Part shown: one piece after another, positions 1 through 12,043 of the stretch
Layout: each line of letters opens with the position of its first letter
Numbering within the stretch: position 1 is the first letter of the stretch
Source of the DNA: Actinostola sp. cb2023
Lineage: Eukaryota; Cnidaria; Anthozoa; Actiniaria; Actinostolidae
DNA: 64,000 nt
Assembly: GCA_033675265.1 (NCBI GenBank)
Contig: JAUJYZ010001520.1
Coordinates: 146,501-210,500 of the forward strand
Reading direction: 5' to 3'
Notes under the pieces: model-generated
What the model was told of the DNA's origin: nothing
The model's input: the letters and a program-made list of their open reading frames with translations, nothing else
Database searches by the model: none
Made by a program: the position numbers and the translations under genes

Positions 1-480
1 CGAGTTATTTTCAGTAACTCATGATGGATGTTTATTTTATTCCACGTTTGAAAAATTCAGAAGGAAAAGGAATCGTAAAAATCGTACTTCAAAACTACAT
101 CAAAGCATTTAAGGCAAGCAAGGTCAATGTTCGTAAATCGAGATCGTATAGCCCTTCATCTGGCAGACATATAGTCTCCCTCGTCACGCAACTGTCAGTC
201 ATTGTCAGGTCTCTCCTCACGCAACTGACATTGTCCTTTTCATAAGCCCGAGTGTACGCTCATTGAGCGTCTTGTTCTTTATTAATCTGCATGCGCTGTC
301 ATTCCATTTTACTGATTTTGACAGCTCCACGTGAGGTAAACAAATCACTGGCAATATTACATTGCGGGCTTTGAAAATAGACAAAATCGGCTGACGCAAT
401 GCATGTTTACATTCTTTAATCCAATTCAGCTTGTATGAGGGAACTGTATACACCAAATTGAAGAATCGTTGTCAGGTTCA
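1..480. other. no gene seen
   Basis: AT-rich sequence with only short chance reading frames on both strands. No domain, tandem repeat or inverted repeat was recognised. Confidence 0.5.
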
Positions 481-482
481 AA

Positions 483-652
483 ATCATTGAACATAGAAGC
501 TGAGACCGAAATAGCTTATGGGAGATATGTTAATTAGATGCATGTTGACTATGTTACCTGTTTTGCAATCAGAATACAAAAATGCATATCTTGCATCTAA
601 TTAACATATTTCCCATAAGCTATTTCGGTCTCAGCTTCTATGTTCTATGATT
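483..652. mobile_element. hairpin MITE, family A copy 1
   Basis: A 170-bp inverted repeat. The ends read ATCATTGAACATAGAAGC and its complement GCTTCTATGTTCTATGAT, followed inward by GAGACCG and a long matching stem (CTTATGGGA.ATATGTTAATTAGATGCA). It has no coding capacity. The same termini occur at 17010-17234 with a different interior, so these are two members of one non-autonomous family. Confidence 0.75.
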
Positions 653-1061
653 TTGGTGCCGGTATTTTATTAATACAGAAACCATTACAAGGTCTTACAA
701 CCACAATGACGTTATTTGTAGAGCGAAAAAAACATTAATTGACCTAAGCGCTTTAGAGTGCAAACATAGTACTATTACCAAATAGTACTAGTAGTGTTAT
801 CTCCATTGTTTTCTATTGTTTCATCAGTGCTATTTAGTACTAATTTAGTTAGTACTGTTTCACGGATCTATTGTTCGCACTCCGACAAGACTAAAAGGCA
901 GTGAAAATGCTAACAAAACAAGTTCCATTTTTAGACACAAATTGTTAATAGATCAAATACGAGAAACAGTGTTTCGTCCGACATCTAAACACCGAGAAAC
1001 GTGTTGAATAAAACGAGGTGCAGCCGAGTTTCTCAGTTTTAGCCCATTTCGAGGTGTTTGG

Positions 1062-2687
1062 CATCCTCGGGAACCCAGGAGTATATTCTGTCGCTCGTTA
1101 CTCGTTCCCAGAGAAATACCCCTGGGAACGAAGTCTGTTGGAGATTGTTCCGGAAGTAAAAATTCAAAATGGCGGCTGTCCTATTCAAACCAGAAATACT
1201 TGATACCAAGAGAAAATGAGGTAAGAGAAGGAATCCCTGGTACCCCATCATGTGCCCCGTTAATTCTATTTTTAGATCGAAGCTATTTTTAGCTTTAGTT
1301 ACCATGCCCGCGCTCTTGACTTGTAGAATTTTAAAATACTCAATACCTAGCTTACATTGGTTTTTCAGTTTCAAAAACTTTTTATTTTTTGCCATTACTG
1401 CGATTCTCAGTATTATGCGAACTCAGACATTCAAGCAGTCGGCTGGAACTTGGTTTTTCGCTGCCGTCAATCGACATAAAAAATCAGTAAACTTAAAAAT
1501 ATAAGTCAGAAGACCCACCAAATGGAAACCAAATATGATTTTGAGCTAAATTATGGATCATTTGGTCGAAGAATGTATTTAGTTTTGAATTCGTTTGAGT
1601 TTTGAATTTGATTGACGGGTAGCGAAAAACCAAGTTCCAGCCGACTGTTTGAATGTCTGAGTTCGCATAATACTGAGAACCGCAGTAAAAAGAAAAGCAA
1701 AAGACTACACAGCTTCTTCTGCTCCAAGATAACAAAGCAGTGGGTCGCACGATTTCTATGATGTTTACATGCAAAGTCTGCACTGAATAAAAATACAAAA
1801 CTGAGCGCAACAATATCGTCAACTCTCTGAGAAAAGGCCACAATTTAATTCTCTAAGATTCATTGAAGGATTTTACGAATAATCAGGCGAATTGAGCAAA
1901 ATTAAGGTGCTACAAATATAAAGTACACAACGATCAAAGTCAAAGCAATCACGAAAACAAACTCTAAAGTTAATGTGGTCTTACCGGCACTTGTATTCAA
2001 CAATTACGAAGTCCAAGCGTTATTCTCAGGTTGGAAAACACGAAGGAAACTTTACAAGAGCCAACATCACCAAAACCTTGAAGCACCAGCCATATTGTGG
2101 ACATGAAAATTTAATTCAACCATCTGCAGTCCTACAAGACGGCGGCTACAACAAAACGACTCCTTGGTCGGTTTTCTCTGTCGAAGGACATGGCAAACTG
2201 AAGCTGTTTTCCTCTATTTAGAATCGTCTCAAGTGTCCCAAATTCACAATAATTTCAGTCAAATCCCAAAAGGATAATTTGGTAAAATCCTTTATTGAGT
2301 TTTCGAAGTAAAAATTTGTAAAATGTTCGAGAAAGTTGAGAAGATTTTCTTCGCTCAATTTTGACTTTTCATTTCAAAGCCGTGCGTAACGGCATGCGCG
2401 ACCTCGCCTTATATGATCTGACCAATCACGTTCCGTTCTAAAGATAGATTGATTCTAAAAATAGAATTAACGGGGCACATGATGGGTCAAGAGCCCAATA
2501 CCAGGGATTCCTTCTCTTACCTCATTTTCTCTTGTTGATACTGATTGGTCGACCATATAAGGTCGACCAATCAGAAACGAGAGTAATTTTGACTTCCGGA
2601 ACAAGTTCCAACAGACTTCGTTCCCAGGGGTATTTCTCTGGGAGCGAGTAACGAGCGACAGAATATACCCCTGGGTTTCCGAGGATG
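1062..2687. mobile_element. 1.6-kb foldback element (family B, long form)
   Basis: The termini CATCCTCGGGAACCCAG and the inverse CTGGGTTTCCGAGGATG enclose arms of about 225-245 bp (about 1062-1285 and 2440-2687). The arms share the track TATATTCTGTCGCTCGTTAC and a block around CCCCGTTAATTCTATTTTTA. The unmatched centre carries a second MITE (1394-1690) and no gene. A 115-bp miniature with the same ends sits at 52977-53091. Confidence 0.75.
1394..1690. mobile_element. MITE nested inside the family B element (family C copy 1)
   Basis: Inverted arms of about 80 bp begin ATTACTGCGATTCTCAG and end CTGAGAACCGCAGTAA. The interior contains CCACCAAATGGAAACCAAAT and a run rich in TTTGAATT. A second copy at 54716-54972 matches arms and interior, with a truncated left arm. 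Confidence 0.75.
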
Positions 2688-2699
2688 GGTGTTTGGAAG

Positions 2700-4110
2700 A
2701 TGAAGATGAAACACACTTTCTCGTGTTTGATCTAGCTTCTCAAACCATGAATAATTCTTGGAGAAATTCAAGGTTTAAGTTGACCAAGAGTTTGAGAACG
2801 GTATAGACTGATAAAGCCTAACTATAAACCAAGTCGTTTTCGTTTGAAAACGCATACATTTCGATTGGTCAGTTTGCAATGGCAATGGTAGATCGCTGAT
2901 CGTTATCATCGAAAAACCGTTCAAATAAAAAAATGATTAAAATCGAAAATGCATTTGTGTGAACGGGGCCTAAGAGACGGAGATCAAATGTAATTAATTA
3001 ATCGTGGAATACTTTGTAGTACTGAATTTCTATTGAAACCCTGAGAGATTTTCAGATTATTTATAACACAAGAAAATATATTACCAAATGTGCGAATAAA
3101 ATGTAAACTGAAACATTTCTAAAAAAATTTGATCAAATATTTCCAAACATCATATTCATTTGACAAAATTGCTCAGTTGAATTTGCTATAATTACTGAAT
3201 TGAACGTGCATCTAAAGTAATCATTTTCGTTTCGCGTTGGCGTCCCAAACAAACAACAACAAAGCCGTGCACATTCAATAAAGTCATTTGACAGACATTG
3301 AATCAGCTTCAGCATTACTGAAATATTGGTGAAAAATCCATTCAAAAGCCATTCAGTTTCGCACAAAAGACTTCATTAATAAGCTGATAACGCAGCAAAT
3401 AAAGGGCCATTATTCAAACTATGTAATAAAAGTATATAAAAAGAGGAAATGAGGAAATAAACGAATTCAGTTTCTCGCCTGGACAAATTTGCACGCAAAT
3501 AAGAAGTCAACACAACCGGTCTTTTGAGGTTGAACATAAACGTAAAGTTAACCTGAAGTGAAGGACACATCTAAGAGGTAAGTTAGTGGGGTTGTTTTTC
3601 CAAAATATATTTATTGTTTGGTTTGAGAAGATTATAAGATAAAGAGAATAAAATCTCGGTGTTTTCATAGCGATTTCGCTAAGTGTTCAAGTGCACTTTT
3701 TTTTATTATATTCATTTATCATGTAATAGGAAGTCCGAATATCCGAAATACGTATATCGACTTCTGACTTGCAAGTAAAGCTGAAAGCTTCATTATGCTA
3801 AGTGCGATAAATGACAGGACTTTAATATTGAGTCCTTTTTCAGTCGTGAATTGGATTGAATTCAATGTGAATAGTAGATTATATAAAACACTTGTACTGT
3901 TTGCTCATTCATTTACAATCGCAAATACATAAAGGATTAACATTTATACTGATGTTAATACCGAAGGCCAAAGGCGGAATAAGAGAGAGGATACACAAGT
4001 AAGTGCAATTTGAACAGAATAATCAACATTTTATATCAACATGAATTCTTGTGGGGTTTTTTTTATGGTCTTCATCGGACTTGATAATGAATTGTAACTA
4101 AATGAATAAT
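2700..4110. other. gene-free AT-rich stretch
   Basis: No convincing exon, RNA gene or ordered repeat was seen. The short frames lack any recognisable motif. Confidence 0.4.
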
Positions 4111-4114
4111 GTGA

Positions 4115-4686
4115 ATGGATGGATGGATGGATGGATGGATGGATGGATGGATGAATGAATGAATGAATGAATGAATGAATGAATGAATGAATGAATGAAT
4201 GGATGGATGGATGGATGGATGGATGGATGGATGGATGAATGAATGAATGAATGAATGAGTGAATGGATGGATGAATGAATGAATGAATGAATGAATGAAT
4301 GAATGAATGAATGAATGAATGGATGAATGAATGGATGAATGAATGAATGAATGGATGAATAAATGAATGGATGAATGAATGAATGAATGAATGAATGGAT
4401 GAATAAATGAATGGATGAATGAATGAATGAATGGATGAATAAATGAATGAATGAATGAATGGATGAATGAATGAATGAATGAATAGATGAATAAATGAAT
4501 GGATGAATAGATGAATGAATGAATGGATGAATAAATGAATGGATGAATGAATGAATGAATGGATGAATAAATGAATGAATGAATGAATGAATGAATGAAT
4601 GAATGAATGAATGAATGAATGAATGAATGAATGAATGAATGAATGAATGAATGAATGAATGAATGAATGAATGGATGAATGAATGA
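4115..4686. repeat. tetranucleotide array (GGAT/GAAT)n
   Basis: About 570 bp of alternating blocks of GGAT and GAAT units with occasional GAATA variants. The long minus-strand reading frame across it (Ser/Ile/His/Phe repeats) follows from the 4-bp period and is not a gene. Related arrays occur at 22022-22433 and 42886-43170. Confidence 0.95.
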
Positions 4687-4689
4687 TTG

Positions 4690-5200
4690 TAGATAATTAT
4701 GTATTGGTATCAGTGCAATACAAACAAATCTCTTGTCAGCAAAACTCAAATTCATCTGATCCTATAATACAATATCCCGGCGATAAACAACGCTCCTCGA
4801 TCGAGGCCCACTCCCAAAGGTTCAATTAAGTTCAAAGGTTTTTACATGTATCACACAATATTTTAAATAGTGGAAGGTTGCAGGAGAACAATCCAAAGGG
4901 TTAAAATTAAGGATCCTGTGCAGTCAAGTACTGTGTAACAGCAGATAGACAGCAAAGTGAACTAAACATAAAAATATTAAATTTACATAGAGATAGACAA
5001 AATAGAGCGCATTTCCGTACACATGTTTTTGCGACGCCAGATGGCACAGGTCAGAATTCGAAAAGCAACTTCTTTCGCCGCAATGTAATTTTAAGCTCAA
5101 CAACAGGATGGCTTGGCTGAAGTGATGAAAAGGTACCGGGAACTCAAAACAAAATATTTATTATTCAACAATGAGTTTTTCCGCAGTAGATTTAGTTCGA
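4690..5200. other. gene-free stretch
   Basis: Nothing recognisable between the tetranucleotide array and the next MITE. Confidence 0.4.
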
Positions 5201-5202
5201 TT

Positions 5203-5404
5203 GACCCTATTCCAGAATAGGAATACACGGAATAAACACTTGGATGCTTTTATTTTAACACATTTAAAATTACAAACTGTTCCTTGTAACTTTATTATGA
5301 TACAACAAGGAATCGTTTCATTTTAGAGTGGACAGTAGCTGCGCGACAGCGATTTAGGGATGTTATTCCGTGTATTCCTATTCTGGAATAAGGTCAATCG
5401 AACG
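5203..5404. mobile_element. 200-bp MITE, family D copy 1
   Basis: The ends read GTTCGATTGACC and GGTCAATCGAAC, followed inward by TATTCCAGAATAGGAATACA. The interior includes CAAGGAATCGTTT. A second copy lies in opposite orientation at 6694-6900. There is no coding capacity. Ends of the GTTCGATTGACC type are often hAT-like, but no duplication was verified. Confidence 0.75.
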
Positions 5405-5813
5405 CACCCTTAAAGGGGAACTGAAGGCAAAACTTATTTTCGCAAGGAAGTTAGATATGTCTTATTAGCATTACTTGAGTATTAACTTTTGTAAATCGTT
5501 CTTAGATATCAACATAATTTACGTTCAATATGGAATATATCATCCGCCATTTTGCCGTTTTACCGTCGGCTCAGATCATTTTGTTTGTGACGTCGTTTAT
5601 GGGGAATATTAAATACCGTTCACATCAACATTCTCTCGGGTACAAGAAAATACAATGTACTTATAATTACTCTGTATTGTAACTGCACTTTCCCTTGGGA
5701 TAGGTGACGTCTATTATGGGGAATAATTACTGAAGTGAGCCGCTGATCATTTCAGCGGTAATCTATGTCTTTTTACAATTAAAACTCAAGTTTCTTCTCC
5801 ATAAAAATAAAAA

Positions 5814-6133
5814 CAATAGACCTTTTTACCGATACGGCGGCCATCTTGAATTATGGGATGCCCAGGGTGCAAGCTAGTAATCATTTGGCCCTGAAAAACT
5901 GCGAAAACCTAATTTAAAGCAATAAATTTGTACAAAATTATACTGAACAATACACAACACATGTAGATAGTAAGCCATACAACACTATGGTTAGAGTGAA
6001 ATAGAAAAATAATATATTGACGCGACTCCACACTCTACAGTTTTTGGGTCATTTGCACCCTGAGCATCCCATAATGTTTTAGCCAAAACAATAGAATCCA
6101 AAATGGCCGCCGTATCGGTAAAAAGGTCTATTG
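5814..6133. mobile_element. 320-bp MITE, family E copy 1
   Basis: Terminal inverted repeats CAATAGACCTTTTTACCGAT and its complement are followed by ACGGCGGCCAT. The interior carries inverted blocks around ATTATGGGATGC. A second copy in inverse orientation lies at 28201-28524, in intron 1 of the guanylate cyclase. Confidence 0.8.
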
Positions 6134-6230
6134 AAAATTATTTCAGAAAATGAATGTACACAACATTCTCTTTGTTTTTTATATTGAAAGATAAATTTAG
6201 GCTACTAACAGTTCTCCTTATTCGTACTTA

Positions 6231-6690
6231 ATTTCGCGAGGCTTTAAGTTCGAGATTTTCGTGATTTAAAAAAAATCGCGAAATTAAAGCCTCGCGAAAA
6301 AAAAGGCTCGCGGACTTTAAACACGCGAAATATAATACCCAGAGAAAAAAATACATATCGAAACCATTTAATCAACATGAACAATAAACGTTATTGGTTT
6401 GAAAACGACTTATTCAACAACATAATACTACCATTTGCAACTGAGCAACCGTATAGCGTAAACTTTTTTGGCTGTTTTAGCTACAACTTTATAACGTCTA
6501 GTTAGTTTAGTTGACGGTCATCTTGTTCCTGTTTGCATAGAAATAAGTTGCTTTTTTAAATAAAAAATAAATGTTGTTGACACCGCTTCCGCAAAATTTA
6601 ATGCTCTTTTTTCATTTTCTCTTATCGAAATCGCGAAAATAAAGCCTGGCCTCGCGAAATGCTGTCTTAACAAAATCGCGAAATTAAGGG
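6231..6690. repeat. AT-rich block with repeated TCGCGAAATTAA motifs
   Basis: The motif TCGCGAAATTAA and its complement recur at about 6235, 6275, 6300, 6330, 6630, 6650 and 6680, partly as a hairpin around 6231-6300. This is probably a decayed foldback element; its boundaries are uncertain. Confidence 0.45.
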
Positions 6691-6693
6691 TGC

Positions 6694-6900
6694 GTTCGAT
6701 TGACCATATTCCAGAATAGGAATACACAGAATAACATCCCTAAATCGCTGTCACGCAGCTACTGTCCACTGTAAAATAAAACGATTCCTTGTTGTATCAT
6801 AATAAAGTTACAAGGAACAGTTTGGAATTTTAAATGTGCTGAAATAAAAGCATCCAAGTGTTTATTCCGTGTATTCCTATTATGGAATAGAGTCAATCGA
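6694..6900. mobile_element. 200-bp MITE, family D copy 2
   Basis: An inverse copy of 5203-5404 with the same GTTCGATTGACC ends and interior. It is followed directly by a TAA repeat. Confidence 0.75.
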
Positions 6901-6975
6901 TAATAATAATAATAATAATAATAATTTATTCATATTGCGCAAATATCAATCGTAAATTTTTTTTCAAATGCGCAT
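6901..6975 (-). mobile_element. retroposon 3' tail, (TTA)n-ended
   Basis: A TAA run is followed by a unit resembling the complement of ATGCGCAATATAAGCAATAA. The same tail is present on the + strand at 20900-20985, also ending in TTA repeats. A short conserved tail ending in a microsatellite suits a LINE or its SINE partner. No reverse transcriptase is present here. Confidence 0.4.
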
Positions 6976-7149
6976 TACAATGGTATGCAATAATAAAATA
7001 ATAAATAATAATAAATAAATAATAAATAATAATAAAATAATAATAAATAAATAATAAATAATAAAAAATAAAATAAAATAAAAATATGGAAATATAATGA
7101 TAACATAACTTTGAAGAAAAGATATATATATATATGTACATAAATTATC

Positions 7150-8132
7150 CCTTATAAAAATGCTTTTTTAAATAAAAACGTCTTTAAAACCCTCTTTAAT
7201 ACTTCCAACCCATTAGACATAACAACACAGTTTTGTGGAGTAATGGGGAATGGGAATTAGGTCTCCATCTGCTACCGCAGATCCATGCTCCCCGCATAAT
7301 TGGCATACTGGTCAGTGCATGACAAAGAGAGGTGATTATCCTCTCTCCAGGGGTGATAATCCCTCGGGTCACCGGGGTGTAACTCACATACTACCCCTAC
7401 CGATGATAATCCCCTGGGTCGCTGAGGGGTGTAACTCACATACAACCCCTACTGAGGGTGATAAGGGTGTAACTCACATACAACCCCTACTGAGGGTGAT
7501 AAGGGTGTAAATCACATACAACCCATTACTTCATTGTTCCCATGGCAACTGAGTCAGAGGGGTGATAATCCCCAGCTATATAATAAACCATAAGTCTATG
7601 GGGCAAAAGTGACCAGTATGGGAGCACCTAATCCCCAACCCGTGATTTTATTAAAACATACTAAAATAAAGCTCTGCTACATCATTGAGCATGAAGTTAA
7701 AAAATATAGTTGACATTGTCCATCTCCTGCCATTGCTGAGATTGTCAGAGTTCATGATGTCCATATATGAAACCGCTATTGGCTGCTTATAACTGTACCT
7801 ATCTCGGCTTGTGCTATACTATCTATTTATCATAATATTATTATTACCTTATTACTAGTTGTGCAATATGCTACTAGAACAAAAGGGGAGGGTGGGAGGG
7901 AATTACGTGTATATCGATAGCTGTTTTGATCAGAATGAATGACTGCAGTCGACAACACAAACATCACAACATGGACTGACAGCCTGGCATGCTGTGTCAT
8001 GATTGGCTGGTACAATTAAACCATGCCAGAACATTGTGATACCATAAGTGACCCTTGTACCCTTGTAATTGTCCTAATAGTATATTGCATTACAGTGTTT
8101 ACTTTGAACAACACATTATTACTGATTATTAT

Positions 8133-8160
<28 letters not shown>
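7150..8160. repeat. unassigned region with a short tandem repeat
   Basis: Between about 7365 and 7520 a unit containing GGGTGTAACTCACATACAAC is present three to four times with varying spacers. The rest shows no gene or structure I can support. Confidence 0.5.
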
Positions 8161-8162
<2 letters not shown>

Positions 8163-8169
<7 letters not shown>

Positions 8170-8390
8170 GTAATGATTTGGATGCGTTTACTCTTTGGCT
8201 TCCATGGTTTATTACATACAATACTGTTTCGTACAGGTCGCGGTGTTATTGCGAACCTGCACTCTTCAGTGCATATTTATGCACTGAAGAGTGCAGGTTC
8301 GCAATAACACCGCGACCTGTACGAAACAGTATTGTATGTAATAAACCATGGAAGTCAAAGAGTAAACGCATCCAAATCATTACTATATGT
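8163..8390. repeat. 228-bp near-perfect palindrome
   Basis: The two halves meet at about 8276 (GTGCATATTTATGCAC). I found one arm mismatch (GGCTTCC against GGAAGTC). Both halves begin from TAGTAATGATTTGGATGCG. The loop is only a few bases. Either this is a very recent foldback insertion or the palindrome is actively kept identical. A TA-rich run lies on the left side. Confidence 0.9.
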
Positions 8391-8469
8391 ATAACCGCTC
8401 TACTGTACAGTATAGAGCACTCTAGCGACACGGATAACAAGCTTCATTTGAATCTATTCATTTATTTAT

Positions 8470-9130
<661 letters not shown>

Positions 9131-9144
9131 TATTTTTTATTTCT

Positions 9145-9175
<31 letters not shown>

Positions 9176-9199
9176 TATTTAATTGTATTTAGATCTTAG

Positions 9200-9302
9200 T
9201 TTTATATTTACAGTACTTTAGATTTTAAGTCTCCCCGATTAGTAGGGCACTTGTGCCCAGCTAGAAGATTTATTGAGACATTAATAAAGTTATTATTATT
9301 AC
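9200..9302 (+). mobile_element. retroposon 3' tail
   Basis: A segment containing GTCTCCCCGATTAGT, GGGCACTTGTGCC and TTAATAAAGTTATTATTA ends in TTA repeats. The same segment occurs on the minus strand at about 38938-39020. It is interpreted as the shared 3' end of a SINE or LINE. Confidence 0.5.
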
Positions 9303-9740
9303 AAAGCCTGCTTTGTTGCTGGTCAATTATTAGTTTACATTCCATTGAATCTAATATGCGTCTATTTAATTAAAGCTAATGGTTGTATTATTAACTTTAA
9401 TTTATATGAATATAAATTGACTTAAAAATGTCAACTGAAGAACTATAACGTAATGATCTACGCACGAAATCAGATAAGTACGAATAAAGTAGTCATTTAT
9501 TATAATAAAAGTGATTAACTCTGGCTTAAACTGATAGTCATTTGATTAATTCAATCAGTGATTTGCTTGTATAATTTAAATAAAAGACCGTCAGTTTGTA
9601 TCAATATTTTTATTTCCTAGTTATTTTTTTTGGTGAAATTATTGCGCCACAATTTATAGTACGAACACATATGAAATCTTGCTTTATTTCTAGCAATAAT
9701 TTATGACTCAATTCCAATAGTTGTTTGTAGGTCGTGTTGT
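9303..9740. other. gene-free stretch
   Basis: AT-rich sequence with no exon or repeat recognised. Confidence 0.4.
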
Positions 9741-9744
9741 AATT

Positions 9745-9991
9745 CATAATAAGTAAATGCTTGTTTCATCGACCTTGAGTTTATTTTTGAAATATAAACC
9801 GAGCTTTCGAGCTACGCGCTCATCTTCAGGGTTACAATGTGTATGTTTGCTCACGCATCCCGTTAGTTTTTTCAACGTTGTAATGACGCCTACATACACA
9901 TTGTAACCCTGAAGATGAGCGCGTAGCTCGAAAGCTCGGTTTAATCAAAAATAAACTCAAGGTCGATGAAACAAGCATTTACTTATTATGA
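9745..9991. mobile_element. 247-bp inverted-repeat MITE with hammerhead-like cores in both arms
   Basis: The arms begin ATTCATAATAAGTAAATGC and meet near 9865. Each arm contains CTGAAGA, a stem GAGC/GCTC and GAAA (plus strand 9909-9933; complement at about 9798-9826), which matches the hammerhead pattern CUGANGA-stem-GAAA. I could not find a matching helix I, so cleavage activity is not implied. Confidence 0.6.
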
Positions 9992-10157
9992 ATGACTCAA
10001 TTGTTCAGCTGGACCAGATCAAAGCCTAAGGATTCAATACTTCTGAAGCTTATTCAACTCAGTACCGTCTGAAACTCTAGTAGATGGTCTTCAGTTTTTG
10101 GAATATTGCGTATTTCTTGTTTTCGCGTTTTTTTTTGGATCGGAATGTTGAAAACAT

Positions 10158-10305
10158 CTGGCGACTGGTATATCGGCTGATAATGTCCGCGGCTGAGAGA
10201 TGGTCCGAAAAAATGAACAGTTGGCCGAGAAACGAAGCTTCGAGGGCAACTGTGATATTTTGAGGATCATCTCTAAGCCAAGGACATTATCTGCCGTTAT
10301 AACCT
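10158..10305. mobile_element. about 150-bp MITE, family F copy 1
   Basis: It runs from TATATCGGCTGATAATGTCC to GGACATTATCTGCCG with an internal hairpin around GAAGCTTCG. An inverse copy lies 560 bp away at 10866-11003, as the loop of the large palindrome. Confidence 0.7.
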
Positions 10306-10385
10306 ATCGATAAATTTTCGCGCGCGCCCATTGGTTAAAACAGGTCACGTGGTACGATTTCACTGGACGGATGTCAGGTAATACC

Positions 10386-11520
10386 CCCCAGTTTTGAGAT
10401 GATATCCCCCACTTTGGAGAAAAAGGAAATTATTTGAACTTTTTTAAGACTGCATGTAGTGTATTTTTAATAGGTAAATTAGCTTGTACAACATACATGT
10501 GGTGTACTAGTTGTTCCTTTTTGGGGATTTTAACGTCGATACGACAGGTATTTGAGGTATTTTTATAATTTTTCGATCCTTAAAACTACGAACAAACGTC
10601 AAAATCGGCGCCCAAAAAGTCACTCAAATAAAACCCAAAATATGAAGAAAACCACTCAAAAAGCTTCAAAAACTATCAATCTTTTATTTTCGAATACGTT
10701 TTTCGAAGTTTATACATGAAAAGATCTCAAGCGGAACGGATATTTGAACTCGATGAAACTTGTTTTCTTCGTCCGTCATTTTGTTTCGGTTTCTTCAACA
10801 TTGAAGTCGACGTAGAACATTTATCGAAGGGTTATAAAATAAATAAACCCCTTTCTGGCTTACTGGTATATCGGCTGATAATGTCCTTGGCTTAGAGATG
10901 GTCCTCAAAATATCACAGTTGCCCTCGAAGCTTCGCTTCTCGGCCAACTGTTCATTTTTCGGACCATCTCTCAGCCGCGGACATTATCAGCCGATATACC
11001 AGTCGCCAGAAGGGGTTTATTTACTAAATATACCTGTAAGCCAGAAAGGAGTTTATTTATTTTATAACCTTTCGATAACTTTTTTACGTTGACTTCAATC
11101 CGTGAAGAAACCGAAACAAAATGATGGATGAAGAAAACACAAGTTTCATCGAGTTCAAATATCCGTTCCGTTTGAGATCTTTTCATGTGAAAACGTCTAA
11201 AAAAGTATTCGAAAATAAAAGATTGATAGTTTTTGAAGCTTTATGAGTGTTTTTCTTGATATTTTGGGTTTTATTTGAGCGAGTTTTTGGGCGCCGATTT
11301 TGACGTTTTGTTCGTAGTTCAAGTATCGAAAAATTATAAAAATCACCTCAAACTACCTGTCGTATCGACGTTAAAATCCCCCAAAAGGAACAAGTACACC
11401 ACATGTATGTTATATACAAGCTAATTTACCTATTAAAAATACATTAGTCTTAAAAAAGTTCAGATAATTTCAATTTTCTCCAAAGTGGGAGATATCGATC
11501 ATCTCAAAACTGGGAGATAT
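10386..11520. mobile_element. 1.1-kb foldback with 480-bp arms
   Basis: The left arm (about 10386-10862) and right arm (about 11004-11520) are inverted copies with scattered mismatches and small indels. Both carry the blocks TTTTTAATAGGTAAATTAGC, GGCGCC and GATTGATAGTTTTTGAAGC. The spacer is exactly one family F MITE (10866-11003). No reading frame of note. Confidence 0.85.
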
Positions 11521-11529
11521 CCAGTGAAA

Positions 11530-11878
11530 TGGGTTATAAGTTTCCATATACATATACGATAGTTGAATCGCGATGCGAACATATTTTACCAAATGCTACT
11601 GAATGCCGTTATGGCTATCTTTATCCAAACAAAATTAAATATTTGAGTTGGCTGTGTTTTTTTTAGCTGGCTTAATCTGAGCTGAGTATCCGGCCTTCAG
11701 CAAGGAAAGGGGAGGGGGAGAGGCCCTTTTTTTTCTGCCCCCGCCAGAGAATATCATGTTTACATCACATGGTTTGAAATGGGCAATTTGCATACAAGCT
11801 AAAGAGGTCTATTCAGTCCAAATATAACATGCTCTGAAAACTGTCATTTAGTACGTACGACTGACGTACGCAAGAGTT
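11530..11878. other. gene-free flank of the Harbinger element
   Basis: No gene seen. A segment at about 11690 (CTGAGTATCCGGCC) resembles the hairpin sequence at 18200-18290. Confidence 0.4.
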
Positions 11879-12043
11879 AATAGGGACCTTAAGATCCACT
11901 GGACGGCGACCACGAGGACGGCAGGCTCAGCCGTGGAGGCATGGGTCGAGATCACCGTCACCGCGCGGGAAAAACAAACCGTAAGTTTGTAAGGTTGAGG
12001 TGACGACGAAGACAGTGAACGTAACGACTCTAAAGTTTTTGAT

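Noticed and set aside
4072..4755. 227-residue minus-strand frame of Ser/Ile/His/Phe repeats
   Set aside because: Produced entirely by the tetranucleotide array; similar frames at 23259-23984 and 42865-43215 are explained the same way.
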